A DNA stretch of 64,000 nucleotides from Pseudomonas baetica (GCF_019733355.1 NZ_JAIHLQ010000029.1:1-64000); one strand, 5' to 3'. Shown: positions 17,543 to 27,031, counted from the first letter of the stretch. Notes: generated by a model not told the origin, from the letters alone. Numbers and translations are program-made.

Positions 17543-18733
17543 GGAAACTCTGAAAAAGACTTCCAAATTTGGTGAAATACCCCAGTCCCAAGAACTGAAC
17601 GGTTGAGCCCCGATGAAGCAGATGTCCTTCGCTGACGCCGAATACGCTGGCAAACGCAAACAAACCCGCCGTGAACGCTTCCTGATCGAGATGGATCAGG
17701 TTGTGCCCTGGAATGGCTTGGTCAAACTGATCGAGCCGCACTATCCGAAGGGCGAAGGTGGTCGTCCAGCCTATCCGTTGATGGCGATGTTACGGGTTCA
17801 TCTGATGCAAAACTGGTTCGGCTACAGCGACCCGGCGATGGAAGAATCACTCTATGAAACGACGATTCTGCGCCAGTTCCCGGGGCTGCATCTGGATCGG
17901 ATTCCAGACGAAACCACGATCCTCAACTTCCGCAGATTGCTCGAAAAACATGAACTGGCCAGGGGGATTTTGCAGGTCATCAATGGCTATTTGGGCGACC
18001 GTGGTTTGTTACTGCGCCAAGGCACCGTGGTCGATGCGACGATCATTCATGCGCCGAGTTCGACCAAGAACAAAGACGGCAAACGCGACCCTGAAATGCA
18101 TCAAACCAAGAAAGGGAATCAGTACTTTTTTGGTATGAAATCGCACATCGGTGTCGATGCCGAATCCGGTTTGGTGCACAGCCTGGTGGGCACGGCGGCG
18201 AATTTGGCGGACGTAACCCAGGTCGATCAGTTACTGCACGGAGAAGAAACCTACGTCTCTGGCGATGCCGGTTACACCGGCGGCGAAAAGCGCCCCGAGC
18301 ATCAAGATCGCCAAATGATCTGGTCGATTGCTGCGCGGCCCAGCAGCTATAAAAAGCATGCAAAGAAGACCCTGATCGGGCGCATGCGTCGCAAAATCGA
18401 ATACGCCAAGGCTCAGTTGCGCGCCAAGGTTGAGCATCCATTCCGGGTAATCAAGCGCCAGTTTGGTTATACGAAAGTCCGCTTCCGAGGCTTGGTTAAA
18501 AACACTGCGCAGCAGACCACACTGTTTGCCTTGTCGAACCTGTGGATGATGCGAAAACGGCTGTTGAATGCAGGCGAGGTGCGCCTGTGATGCGGACAAT
18601 GGGCGCTGAAAAGCGCTCATATGCAGAAAAAGGGGAATTGAGAGAGGAAAAGGTCTGATTTTCGCTTGAATCGACATTTTTTGAGCCTCAAGTAGCGGGG
18701 CAGTAAAAAACGTCTGCCTATTTCAGACCTTCC
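17543..18733 (+). mobile_element. IS5-group insertion sequence, complete
   Basis: The 1191-bp element has related ends: GGAAACTCTGAAAAAG at the left and, as reverse complement of the right end, GGAAGGTCTGAAATAG. TTA is present on both outer sides (17539-17541 and 18734-18736), consistent with a short target duplication. It contains one intact transposase. Its right end has cut into the DMT transporter gene and supplies that gene's stop codon. Confidence 0.8.
17613..18590 (+). CDS. IS5-family transposase
   Basis: This 325-residue DDE transposase has the N-terminal DUF772-type segment (LIEPHYPKGEGGRPAYPLMAMLRVHLMQ), GTVVDATIIHAP with the first Asp, VSGDAGYTG with the second Asp, and the C-terminal Y-(2)-R-(3)-E-(6)-K region near KVEHPFRVIKRQFGYTKVR. 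All catalytic acidic positions appear intact, so the copy is probably active or recent. The start ATG follows a purine-rich stretch after the left end. Confidence 0.93.
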   Translation: MKQMSFADAEYAGKRKQTRRERFLIEMDQVVPWNGLVKLIEPHYPKGEGGRPAYPLMAMLRVHLMQNWFGYSDPAMEESLYETTILRQFPGLHLDRIPDETTILNFRRLLEKHELARGILQVINGYLGDRGLLLRQGTVVDATIIHAPSSTKNKDGKRDPEMHQTKKGNQYFFGMKSHIGVDAESGLVHSLVGTAANLADVTQVDQLLHGEETYVSGDAGYTGGEKRPEHQDRQMIWSIAARPSSYKKHAKKTLIGRMRRKIEYAKAQLRAKVEHPFRVIKRQFGYTKVRFRGLVKNTAQQTTLFALSNLWMMRKRLLNAGEVRL

Positions 18734-19694
18734 TTAGGTTATCTCGCCCCATTTCGTGGGATGCGAAGAGCATTCGGATGGCCAGCATTGCGCCTGTTAA
18801 CACTGCCGTAATACCTAGGGCTTCATACAGCGTTGGTAAACGTTGTTCAAAAAGCAATCCAAATAGGGTCGCGAAAAGAGATTCGAGAGCAATTAGTTGC
18901 CCCGAAAGTACCATGGGTAAATACCGAGACGCTTTGTTCCACGCCCATGCCCCCAATACGGACGACAAAATTGCAATTAGAAATGCCCACACATAAAGGC
19001 CTCCAGCGTTGGCAAAGCTAGCGCCTCGAGAAGGCATTTCAAAAAGGTTAAACGCGTATCCCAAGGGCATAAGCAGAAGCATACCCAGCGCGCTCCCTAC
19101 CATCATGAGTCCTGTCCACGCGCTTGTTGAGTGTACTGAGATTTTGCTGAGACCTTTCTGGTTCAGCACACTGAACGCTAACCAAAACGCCACGGCACAA
19201 ACAGAAAAAAGCACCCCGAACACGGCTGTGCCTTGTGAGGCGAGCGAGGTTTCATTAGCCATAACATTGATGAGCAGCAGGCCGAATATCAGCATGCACA
19301 AAGGCAATGCCAATTTTCGCCACGCCAATATCTTGCTTTGCGCATTTCCAAGCAAAGCCAGCAGCGCAGGCACCACCGCGATGAATGCAGGCGTCAGGAC
19401 GGGGCCGCTTATCTTGACACCGCATGCAATGCAGACGCTGTATCCTAGATAGCCTATGGCTCCCAGTGCCAACGCCATCGCCCGCATAGGAAGTGTCAGC
19501 CCTCGAACGTTTGTGCGGTCGACGATCATCCAAATAATACCGACTACTCCAACGATCATGAATTTGACTGCCAGAAAGTCAAATATGCTGTAGTTCCCAG
19601 TGACATACGGAACGATGAAATTCGAACCCCAGCATAATGTTGCAAATATCGCAAAAAATATGCCGAGGACAAAAGTGTGAGCTGATGTGTTCAT
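18723..19694 (-). CDS. DMT (EamA) family transporter, C-terminus trimmed by the IS
   Basis: This hydrophobic protein of about 323 residues has ten predicted membrane helices in two EamA repeats (LGIFFAIFATLCWGSNFIVPYVTG; WAFLIAILSSVLGAWAWNKASRYLPMV). Such proteins export amino acids or other metabolites. The ATG at 19694 (MNTSAHTF) is chosen as the first start that precedes helix 1. The last residues (LRKV) and the TGA come from the right end of the IS5-group element, so the original C-terminal tail has been replaced. It may still work, because all ten helices precede the junction. Divergent from a LysR gene. Confidence 0.85.
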   Translation of the reverse strand: MNTSAHTFVLGIFFAIFATLCWGSNFIVPYVTGNYSIFDFLAVKFMIVGVVGIIWMIVDRTNVRGLTLPMRAMALALGAIGYLGYSVCIACGVKISGPVLTPAFIAVVPALLALLGNAQSKILAWRKLALPLCMLIFGLLLINVMANETSLASQGTAVFGVLFSVCAVAFWLAFSVLNQKGLSKISVHSTSAWTGLMMVGSALGMLLLMPLGYAFNLFEMPSRGASFANAGGLYVWAFLIAILSSVLGAWAWNKASRYLPMVLSGQLIALESLFATLFGLLFEQRLPTLYEALGITAVLTGAMLAIRMLFASHEMGRDNLRKV

Positions 19695-19779
19695 AGGCGA
19701 CTCCAAGGTTGGTAATCGCAATTTTGAACGTTTCCGAATGTATGCTACAAACGAGTTATCAGCCCTCAATGCATAAGCC

Positions 19780-20700
19780 ATGGTTATGCATTTACTCGGT
19801 AAGTCACTTCCTCCACTCGCTAGCTTGTTGCCTTTTGAAGCGGCCGCCCGCCTGGAAAGCTTTTCACGAGCTGCTGACGAACTCCATATCACTCAGGCAG
19901 CAGTAAGCCGACAGATACGAGGGCTTGAGGAGGATCTTGGTGTAGCACTCTTCGACAGGCGCAACCGTGCGGTCTTTTTAACGCCAGAAGGACGGCAGCT
20001 TGGGCTTGTCGTGAATGCCGCGTTAAACCAAATAAGCTCAGTCGCTGAGGGCTTGCGAGGCTCGGCCCGTCGGCATCAGGTCGTATTGCTCTCCCAGCTT
20101 TGTGAAGCGTTCTACTGGCTGATGCCGCGCCTTTCTCGCTTCCACCAACGCCATCCGGATATTGAGATTCAAGTCGTTACCACTACCCAACCGTTGACGG
20201 AATTCGGCGGTCATTTCGACGTTGCTCTCCAGAGCACTGGTCGAGCAAGCGGATTAAATCACCTGTTATTCACGGCTTCTGACGAAGTGTTCCCCGTGTG
20301 CAGTCCCGATTATCTCAGTAAACAAGAGGACGCATTGAAAGTCACAGATTTGGTACACCATACGCTCTTGCACCACCGGGCTACGCCTCCTCATTTGATG
20401 GAGTGGGACAGTTGGCTAGCCGAGTTCTGCATCGTTCTGGATGGCCGCACCAAAAATCGTCATTTCGACAGTTACCCGATGATGCTTCAAGCCGCAGTGG
20501 AAGGACATGGTATTGCACTCGGCTGGGCTCGAACTGCCGGGAGATTGGTTGAAAGCGGAGACTTGACAAAGCCTTGCGCTGAAAGCGTGTTTTTACCGCA
20601 AGCGATATCTGTTTTTAAACGCCCTGTTATTACCGAGCGAAGAGAAACCAACTCGCTGATAGAGTGGCTCAGGTTTGAACTGTTAGAAGCGATAGATTAG
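19780..20700 (+). CDS. LysR-type transcriptional regulator (GcvA-like)
   Basis: This 306-residue LysR protein opens PPLASLLPFEAAARLESFSRAADELHITQAAVSRQIRGLEEDLG, the GcvA/AmpR-like form of the winged helix, followed by a substrate-binding domain. It is divergent from the DMT transporter with an 85-bp promoter region, so control of that exporter is likely. An ATG 6 bases inside the chosen start is an alternative. Its stop abuts the IS66 fragment, but the length is normal. Confidence 0.9.
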   Translation: MVMHLLGKSLPPLASLLPFEAAARLESFSRAADELHITQAAVSRQIRGLEEDLGVALFDRRNRAVFLTPEGRQLGLVVNAALNQISSVAEGLRGSARRHQVVLLSQLCEAFYWLMPRLSRFHQRHPDIEIQVVTTTQPLTEFGGHFDVALQSTGRASGLNHLLFTASDEVFPVCSPDYLSKQEDALKVTDLVHHTLLHHRATPPHLMEWDSWLAEFCIVLDGRTKNRHFDSYPMMLQAAVEGHGIALGWARTAGRLVESGDLTKPCAESVFLPQAISVFKRPVITERRETNSLIEWLRFELLEAID

Positions 20701-20999
20701 GCGCACGAGATCTCTGATCGAAACTCGACCAATTCGACTACTGGTTGCCACCTATGCGGTAGCAACTCGGCGATCTCACTCGCTCGCTGCGTCGGTAGCC
20801 GCGCCAGAACGTCTTTCAGATAAGCATGCGGGTCATGCCCATTGAGCTTGGCCGACTGGATCAGGCTCATCAGCGCCGCCGCACGTTTGCCGCTGCGCAA
20901 CGATACTGCAAAGAGCCAATCTTTGCGTCCAAGAGCCCATGGCTGGATCTGCTGCTCGATGTGGTTATTATCGATAGGCACGACGCAGTCATCCACCAT
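20697..20999 (-). pseudogene. IS66-family transposase fragment (C-terminal)
   Basis: The 100 residues match the end of the IS66 TnpC protein: VPIDNNHIEQQIQPWALGRKDWLFA, RAAALMSLIQSAKLNGHDPHAYL and the closing ELLPHRW. These include the glutamate of the DDE triad region (Asn-Asn-x-x-Glu). The upstream 400 residues and the accessory genes are missing; the frame breaks at 20999, 46 bases before the group II intron begins. Confidence 0.85.
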
Positions 21000-21044
21000 C
21001 GCCTTTGGCGTCGGGTTCAGGAAGGCGTGTTGGCCGGACGGTTA

Positions 21045-22044
21045 GTGCGCCAGTTAAAGCTGGCGGAGGATAGTCGATGAAAGTTCGATACTGGTAAGAA
21101 ATGGCGAATCGATCAGACCCCGAGTCATGCATGTTGCACCGCGAGGTGCAGGGTGAAGCGTTGACAGGGGAAGCCGATGGGCCAGCCATTGAGCTGCGTA
21201 ATCAGGAATTCGGGATGCCGATGCTGTTATCCGAAGCAGAAGGCAATACGGAGCATGGCGTTATACGCCAGTCATGCTCTGATCCCGCGCGGTCGGAGAC
21301 CCTGTGCACGTCGGGACGTCCTTTGCACAGAAACTGGGAGATCTCAGCGATGCCCGGTGCGCAAGCACCGGGCGGAGTAGGAAAGGCCAAAATCCGTAAC
21401 CCTACTGTCTACGTCGCTGAGAAGTCGGATACGTCCGTAGTACCTGAGAAGCCGTCGAACAAAGGGCCGAGCCCTGCGGAGATGGTGGAGGAAAGGGACG
21501 TAGCCAAGGGAAACACCGACACGTCCCCCGGGCACAGAGCCGGATCAGTTGCGCGTCGATGGGGCTTGAAGGTGTACGTGAAGCAGCCCGAAGGGAAAAG
21601 GGCATGCAGTTCACGGCATTGCTGCACCACATCACACCGCAATTACTGGCGCAGAGCTTTTATGCGCTTCGCCGCGATGCGGCGGTGGGCTAGGACGGCA
21701 TGTCGTGGCGAGAATATGAAGAAGGTCTTCTCCAGCGGGTGACCAATCTGCACGCAAGGCTCCACAGTGGAGCCTATCGGGCAACGCCGTCACGGCGGGT
21801 TTTCATACCCAAAGCCGACGTTAGACTGCGCCCGTTAGGTAAACCGGAGACGTTCGATTTCCTGGGCTTCACACACTGCTGTAGCACCAACAGAAGCGGT
21901 GGGTTTCAAATACTGCGACTGACGGTCAAGAAGCGAATGCGTGCGACGCTGCTGGCTATTCGGGATGAGCTGAAGCGCCGACGTCACGAGCCTGTTCGCG
22001 TCGTGGGTCAGTGGCTTAGGCGAGAGGTAAGGAGTGCGAGTTAG
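21045..22044 (+). pseudogene. Group II intron remnant with gutted reverse transcriptase gene
   Basis: The 5' boundary is taken at GTGCGCCAG, matching the GTGYG start of bacterial group II introns. The following 550 bp are probably intron RNA domains I-III. A reverse transcriptase/maturase frame then starts with MQFTALLHHITPQLLAQSF (21604), has an in-frame TAG in RDAAVG*DG, and continues to RRVFIPKADVRLRPLG. There it jumps directly to KPETFDFLGFTHCC, which lies beyond the catalytic palm in intact proteins. The YADD active site is therefore deleted and the intron cannot retrohome by itself. No clear domain V was found before about 22100, so the 3' end is uncertain. Confidence 0.8.
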
Positions 22045-22122
22045 CCTATGGATGCACCATTTCAGGCAAATCCTTTCATTGGCTGAATTGCTCGCCGAGC
22101 AGGGGCGTACAGTTACGGAAAT

Positions 22123-23835
22123 TTAAGGCTCTGAGATTTTAAGAAAAGGATTGTCGGGGGGGATCGGCTCGAAAAGCAGCTTCGATTCCTCGATCAGATA
22201 CCCCTTTAAGATGGTTTTCTTCCTGGGACCTCGGACTTGGCAGGCCCAGATGTTCAGACCGTCGTCACGCTTCCTATGGATCTTCAATTTCTCGAACTGC
22301 TTCTGCACCCAACGCCACTCTTCAGTTTCTTGATCGGCCCCCTGTGAAATACCAGGGAACTCTTGAACGTAGCGTTGGAAGAGGCCAGGTGTTACCAGAA
22401 ACACCAAACCGCTCACGGTGTGCACCTTAGCCTTGCTGTCGTTGATGATCAGATGGTGGCTCAGGATGCCTTCCTTGACCCAGTCCAGGAAAACCTGACC
22501 TGGGGGACCTGAGCTTTCGATAGAGGGCTCTGGCGGTGCCTCATTGATTTCGGGCTCCACCGATTCGAACATGTCCAGCAACGTACCGAGGTAGTCGGCA
22601 TCCTCCATCGCCAGTGGATCGGGTTGCGATGGACTTTGAGTCGAGCTTGGGCTGACAACCTCGGACGATACTGGTGATGCCGGTTTGTTAGTCGACTGGT
22701 CCTCGACGGCCACGCTTACCGTTCCGCTGAAAAGCGCGGGGCGGTCTTCGTTGCCCCAGATCAACGCCGGTTGAAGCCGGAGAAAAGTGAAACTCTGCCG
22801 CCAATCGCCCTGTGCCACCAGTGCGCTCCAGATGGCTTTGCCTTCCGGAGTCGACTCGACCAGTCCATGGGATTGCAGCTCGTCGAACACCGCGATGTTG
22901 GAGGAGGGAATGCCCTCAATTGATTGCGACAGTAGATAGGCTCGCAGCTTGTCGGTGACGGTCTTGCTGACGAGCCACAGAGCATCTTGAGTCAACCAAC
23001 CCGCGGCACCTGGCTGGTTGAGTTTCAACTGGTGTTGAACCAGATGACGCAGTCCGCTGATCAAGTGATGTTGCAGCGAATGCGTCGGGGCCTGCAGTGC
23101 CTTGTTCGGGTTGCCACCGATGTTCTGCGCGGTGGAGACGCGGTCGGCTTGAATCACCAATTCACCGAGCACGCCGGCCCGTTCGTACTGACCGGCCAGG
23201 ACATACAGTAGGCTGGCCCACAGCGCCGGAAAACCACTGAGCCAATCGAGGATCGGACGGTCGAGAATCTGGGTGTAGAGCAAACCTGCAGCGGCGCCGT
23301 GCAGGTGATAGTCGCGACCTTTGACATAGCGAAAACGGTAGGGCTGATCCAGGGGGCCGTGCCAAGGATGCCAAAGATGGCCATCCCGACGCTCGACCTG
23401 CAGGTCCACGGCGATCTTGCCGATGTCATGCAGCAGGGCGCCATAGGCGATGCCAGCCGACCAGGCATCGGTCTGAGCGGCTTGGTCTTCGGGTGCGGCG
23501 CCGGTGGGAAGCAGATACGACTGACGCAGTTTCAAACTGCAAGCGACCAGCTCCAGGCCATGGTCGAGCATGCCGCCGAGATACGCATGGTGGTGTGTCT
23601 CGCTGGCCGGGAGTTGCTGGACCTGTTCGGCGTAACGATGGATCGGATTTAAATAGAGCTGGCTGAACTGCGCGTGGGAGAGGGCGGTGTGCTGCCAAAT
23701 CCGATCAAGCAACTGACGGCGGTGCTCCGCCGCTAACAAGCTGTGGGCCGACTCAACGGGTAGGTAACCTTCGGCGACGTTGACGGTCGGTGGCGGAGGG
23801 GGCTTCTGCCTTTTGTGGCGAAACAGACTGAGCAT
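22123..23835 (-). CDS. traI: MobH-family relaxase TraI (PFGI-1 class ICE)
   Basis: This 570-residue protein is the DNA-nicking enzyme that starts conjugation. It has the TraI_2 domain with the triple histidine ETHHHAYLGGMLDHGLE at 79-95 and an HD phosphohydrolase-like motif LLHDIGK at 134-140, the defining MobH features. A Ser/Pro-rich linker near 385-420 is followed by a C-terminal TraI_2_C domain (VFLDWVKEGILSHHLIIND). It is the first conserved ICE gene after the cargo region, as in ICEclc, and is transcribed towards the cargo. oriT should be nearby, possibly in the upstream gap. No lesion seen. Confidence 0.93.
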   Translation of the reverse strand: MLSLFRHKRQKPPPPPTVNVAEGYLPVESAHSLLAAEHRRQLLDRIWQHTALSHAQFSQLYLNPIHRYAEQVQQLPASETHHHAYLGGMLDHGLELVACSLKLRQSYLLPTGAAPEDQAAQTDAWSAGIAYGALLHDIGKIAVDLQVERRDGHLWHPWHGPLDQPYRFRYVKGRDYHLHGAAAGLLYTQILDRPILDWLSGFPALWASLLYVLAGQYERAGVLGELVIQADRVSTAQNIGGNPNKALQAPTHSLQHHLISGLRHLVQHQLKLNQPGAAGWLTQDALWLVSKTVTDKLRAYLLSQSIEGIPSSNIAVFDELQSHGLVESTPEGKAIWSALVAQGDWRQSFTFLRLQPALIWGNEDRPALFSGTVSVAVEDQSTNKPASPVSSEVVSPSSTQSPSQPDPLAMEDADYLGTLLDMFESVEPEINEAPPEPSIESSGPPGQVFLDWVKEGILSHHLIINDSKAKVHTVSGLVFLVTPGLFQRYVQEFPGISQGADQETEEWRWVQKQFEKLKIHRKRDDGLNIWACQVRGPRKKTILKGYLIEESKLLFEPIPPDNPFLKISEP

Positions 23836-24449
23836 CGTGACCTCCGAGAAGTCGCTGGGTCAGTGGCCTTTTAGCCTTTTCGGATAGAGCTCTTACCCTT
23901 GAGTCCCCATTCCCTTCCAACCCTTACCCGTCCTTTTGGCGTGTGTCCCTTTGTGCGGCAATCGGAATACCGATTTTCTCCAAGTACCATTTTGCAGCGA
24001 AGCTTGGAGGGAGCCGGTAGATGCTGAGCCATGATTTCGCTGATCAGGTGCAGGCAATGATCCAGCGTCATGTCGCCGACTAAGAATGATCGGCGAGGTG
24101 GCACCGGTTCCCAGCAGTGGGGCGCTCAAATCAACGATCTGATTGAGACTGGGGGCAGTGAACCAATCGCGCTATCAGCGTATTGGGTAGCCGTATTCCG
24201 CCCTGTTAGTGAGCGTGTATCGCAACGTGCACTTTTTTGAAACACGGATGTTCCGATCGGATAGTTCGCTCAATAACCTTCTGCCGCTCTGAGCTTCTAC
24301 CTAGCGCCGACAACCTTCACTTTGGAAGATCCTCCGCAAGCCAACTCTGAGTCTAAGTTCTTAAGCATTGGCGATGGATAGCAAGCTTTCGAATTGGCGT
24401 GGTATTTGCGTGCAGTTTCGGCATTCGTCTGTCGTACTTGGGGAAGTGA
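23836..24449. other. 614-bp region upstream of traI; possible oriT, no firm gene
   Basis: The region lies between the divergent starts of traI and the chemoreceptor gene. It contains a possible minus-strand frame (23871-24104; about 65 residues from MTLDHCLHLISEIMAQHLP) whose start and conservation I cannot support. Also visible are a T-rich tract (CTTTTTTG) near 24232 and the short palindrome CCGATCGG near 24255. It should hold both promoters, and ICEs of this class can have an origin of transfer near traI, but no nick site can be recognised by eye. Confidence 0.35.
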
Positions 24450-26612
24450 ATGTCGCTATCAAGCAATTCCATGCAGTTATCCTCCGCCGAAAAGCATTGG
24501 TTACCCTGGTTTGGCAAGACCGGAAAACTGGCAATGAACTGGTCCTGCCGACTCAATCGGTCTGCCTACCCGGTGATTGAGCAGACATTCGAGGCTATTG
24601 CCGAAACCCGCGTCAAATTGCTGCACAACTGGACTCGGGAGCAGTGGGAACACTTGGCTGAACTGGCCGTAACCCTTAACCGCGACTTCTCCCATCTCGA
24701 CAATCATCTGTTGCTGGACAAGCTTGGCCAGGCCGAGGACTTTTCCGAACTCTTTGTCGTCGATACCGGTGGCGCAGTCATCGCCTCGACCTGGAGTGGC
24801 CATGGCAAAAGCAGCCCCTGCAACGCCAAAGCACTGGCCGAAGGTTTGAAAGCACCGTTTCTCCACGGGCCCTACAGTGACCCTCTGACCTTGCAACTTG
24901 GTCCCTCATCATCGCGTTTTCACGATGAGGTCACGCTGATGTTCTACCAGCCCCTGAAGGCTGACGGCAAAGTACTTGGCTGTCTCTGCGGCCGCGTGCC
25001 GAACGATGTCTTGGGTGACCTGATCCAGCGTGAGGCCGGGCATATTTTTGCCGAGTCGGGGGATAACTACCTGTTCATGGTTCAGTCTCGCTTTGACCCG
25101 GCGATCCAACCTGGTGTCGCACTGTCCCGCTCACGCTTCGAGGACGGTACGTTCACTCACGGGGAGAACCTCAAGAGCGGCGTACGTACCCCCTGGAAGA
25201 GTGTGCAGATTCAGCGCCACACCGAACTGGAGCTGCGCTTTACTGACCCGGCGACCCAACAACTGCACCCTGGTGTACGAGAAACCATTCGCACCGGCTC
25301 CAATCTGTTCGTCACCTATCCCGGCTACTCGGACTACCGGCACATTCCGGTCGTCGGCAAGGGCGTTACTTTCCAACTGCCCGGTTCGCCTGACCGCTGG
25401 GGCATGATGTGCGAAGCCGATCTGGAAGAAGTCTATCGACGGCGCTCGCTGAGTTACGGGTTGATGAAACCTTACCTGGCAACCATGGTTGGTTTGTTCG
25501 CCTGCAATTTCCTGGTCCAGCACTACAGTGGTCTGGGGCAGAGCCTGATCGATGCTTGCGAGACTTTGAGCATGCTGGCGGCTGCGGTCCTGTTCAGCAC
25601 TTTTGGCCCGAAGCGGTTGGCTGCGCGCCTAAATGAAATGACCGGTGTGATCAGGACCATCGCTGAAGGCGAGGGCAATCTGCGTCAGCGCCTCGACACC
25701 ACGCGTATGGCCAACGACGAGACCGGAGATATGGGCCGTTGGATCAACAGTTTTATCGACCATCTGGATGCGGTCGTCGGGCAGGTGATCAAGGCCAGCT
25801 ACAGCGTCGGCAAGACCAACCAGTTGATGCTTGGCCGTAGCCAGGCAGCCAACCTCACCTCTGGTGAAGTCGCGGATGCGGTGCATCGCATGATGATCAT
25901 TGTCGAAGAGCAACTGGGCGAGATCCAACAAGCCTCAGCCAGTGCCAAACAAATGAAGCAAGCGATGGATGAAGTGGTCAGCCGCGCCCGCGAGCAGTTT
26001 CTCGCGGTGCAGGTGGGCACTCAGTCAATTCGCGATGTCGTGGAGCGCTCTTCTTCGAGCGTGCGTTTGCTTGACAGCCGGATGGCACAAATCGGCAATA
26101 TCACCGGCTTGATCAGCGACATCACCAATCAGACCAACCTGCTGGCGCTGAACGCTGCCATTGAGGCCGCCCGTGCTGGCGAACATGGTCGTGGTTTCGC
26201 GGTAGTAGCCGATGAAGTCCGATCCTTGGCTTCGCGCACATCCCGCGCCGCTGACGACATCCGGCAGATGATCGAAGGCCTGCAAAGCGAAACGCAAAAA
26301 GCCGTAGGTTTTATGGAAAACGGAGTCAAGGATGTTGACAATAGCCTGCGCCTGGCCGAGGAGGCATCCTCGGAAAATGTGCAACTGCATCAGGCAGTGG
26401 AAAGCATGTTCAGCATCATTCAGCAGCTCAATGAACGCAGCCTAGACTATGGCAAAACGATCAAACAGGTCGACCAGTCGTCCGCAGAGATGCGCCAGAC
26501 GGTTATCGTGCTGCAGGCCAGTGCTGAAACGGTAAGGCTCGACGCCAACAAGTTGCAAAAACTGGTGGGCCTGTTCGAGGTGAGCAACAACTCCCGGCGA
26601 AGTGCTGCTTGA
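24450..26612 (+). CDS. Methyl-accepting chemotaxis-type receptor carried on the ICE
   Basis: This 720-residue receptor has an N-terminal PDC/Cache-like sensory region (about 1-330, including ELFVVDTGGAVIAST), then two close hydrophobic segments (about 338-385: KPYLATMVGLFACNFLVQ and LSMLAAAVLFSTFG). A HAMP domain (RLNEMTGVIRTIAEGEGNLRQRL) and a complete signalling domain with the hairpin tip EAARAGEHGRGFAVVADEVR follow. There is no N-terminal signal or helix before the sensory region, so the layout resembles Aer (cytoplasmic sensor, membrane hairpin) rather than a periplasmic-sensor receptor. The ATG at 24450 follows GGGGAAGTGA. Chemoreceptors recur in this ICE class; the ligand is unknown. 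Confidence 0.87.
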   Translation: MSLSSNSMQLSSAEKHWLPWFGKTGKLAMNWSCRLNRSAYPVIEQTFEAIAETRVKLLHNWTREQWEHLAELAVTLNRDFSHLDNHLLLDKLGQAEDFSELFVVDTGGAVIASTWSGHGKSSPCNAKALAEGLKAPFLHGPYSDPLTLQLGPSSSRFHDEVTLMFYQPLKADGKVLGCLCGRVPNDVLGDLIQREAGHIFAESGDNYLFMVQSRFDPAIQPGVALSRSRFEDGTFTHGENLKSGVRTPWKSVQIQRHTELELRFTDPATQQLHPGVRETIRTGSNLFVTYPGYSDYRHIPVVGKGVTFQLPGSPDRWGMMCEADLEEVYRRRSLSYGLMKPYLATMVGLFACNFLVQHYSGLGQSLIDACETLSMLAAAVLFSTFGPKRLAARLNEMTGVIRTIAEGEGNLRQRLDTTRMANDETGDMGRWINSFIDHLDAVVGQVIKASYSVGKTNQLMLGRSQAANLTSGEVADAVHRMMIIVEEQLGEIQQASASAKQMKQAMDEVVSRAREQFLAVQVGTQSIRDVVERSSSSVRLLDSRMAQIGNITGLISDITNQTNLLALNAAIEAARAGEHGRGFAVVADEVRSLASRTSRAADDIRQMIEGLQSETQKAVGFMENGVKDVDNSLRLAEEASSENVQLHQAVESMFSIIQQLNERSLDYGKTIKQVDQSSAEMRQTVIVLQASAETVRLDANKLQKLVGLFEVSNNSRRSAA

Positions 26613-26836
26613 GGCTTTGCCGCATACTTCAGAGTACGGCAGATCGGTGCAGAGCAAGGGGGTAGATCCAGGCCACCATCGAAGCGCTGGCTCATGTCTT
26701 TTGGTGAGGAATCCAGCTAATAAAAGACTGAAATATTGCTCACACTCTTGCTGTGGGGCGAGCACATCGATGATCTAGTTGGTGTTGGGTAAGGAGAACT
26801 TGGTACACTACGGTGCAAATTTTTGTGAGTCCTATC

Positions 26837-27031
26837 ATGACCCTCACTGACGCCACGCTCGTGCTGCTGCTCGCGGCACGTATCCATGGGACCGACGAAG
26901 CCGTCAGGGCCTCGGCGAAGAGCGTGGTCAAGAAATTACCGCGCAGTAAACGCGATCTGATCTACAAGGTGATCGATAGCCGAAGTCCGCTCGAGTTGGT
27001 GGATTTTCTGGCGCAAAACCTGGATACGTAA
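26837..27031 (+). CDS. Small hypothetical ICE protein (64 aa)
   Basis: The product is a basic, mostly helical 64-residue protein (MTLTDATLVLLLAARIHGT, KSVVKKLPRSKRDLIYKVI, LVDFLAQNL). No known family is recognised. The ATG at 26837 is chosen over a frame beginning 24 bases upstream because it gives a sensible N-terminus. It stands alone in a 550-bp space between the chemoreceptor gene and the ardC terminator. Confidence 0.6.
   Translation: MTLTDATLVLLLAARIHGTDEAVRASAKSVVKKLPRSKRDLIYKVIDSRSPLELVDFLAQNLDT

Noticed and set aside
21101..21742. 213-residue plus-strand open frame as a protein
   Set aside because: It lies over the intron's RNA domains and runs into the reverse transcriptase in a different frame; the length is explained by chance.
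23871..24129. Two overlapping small minus-strand frames upstream of traI
   Set aside because: Neither has a ribosome binding site or recognisable family; one contains a suggestive helical start (MTLDHCLHLISEIM) but this is not enough for a gene call.
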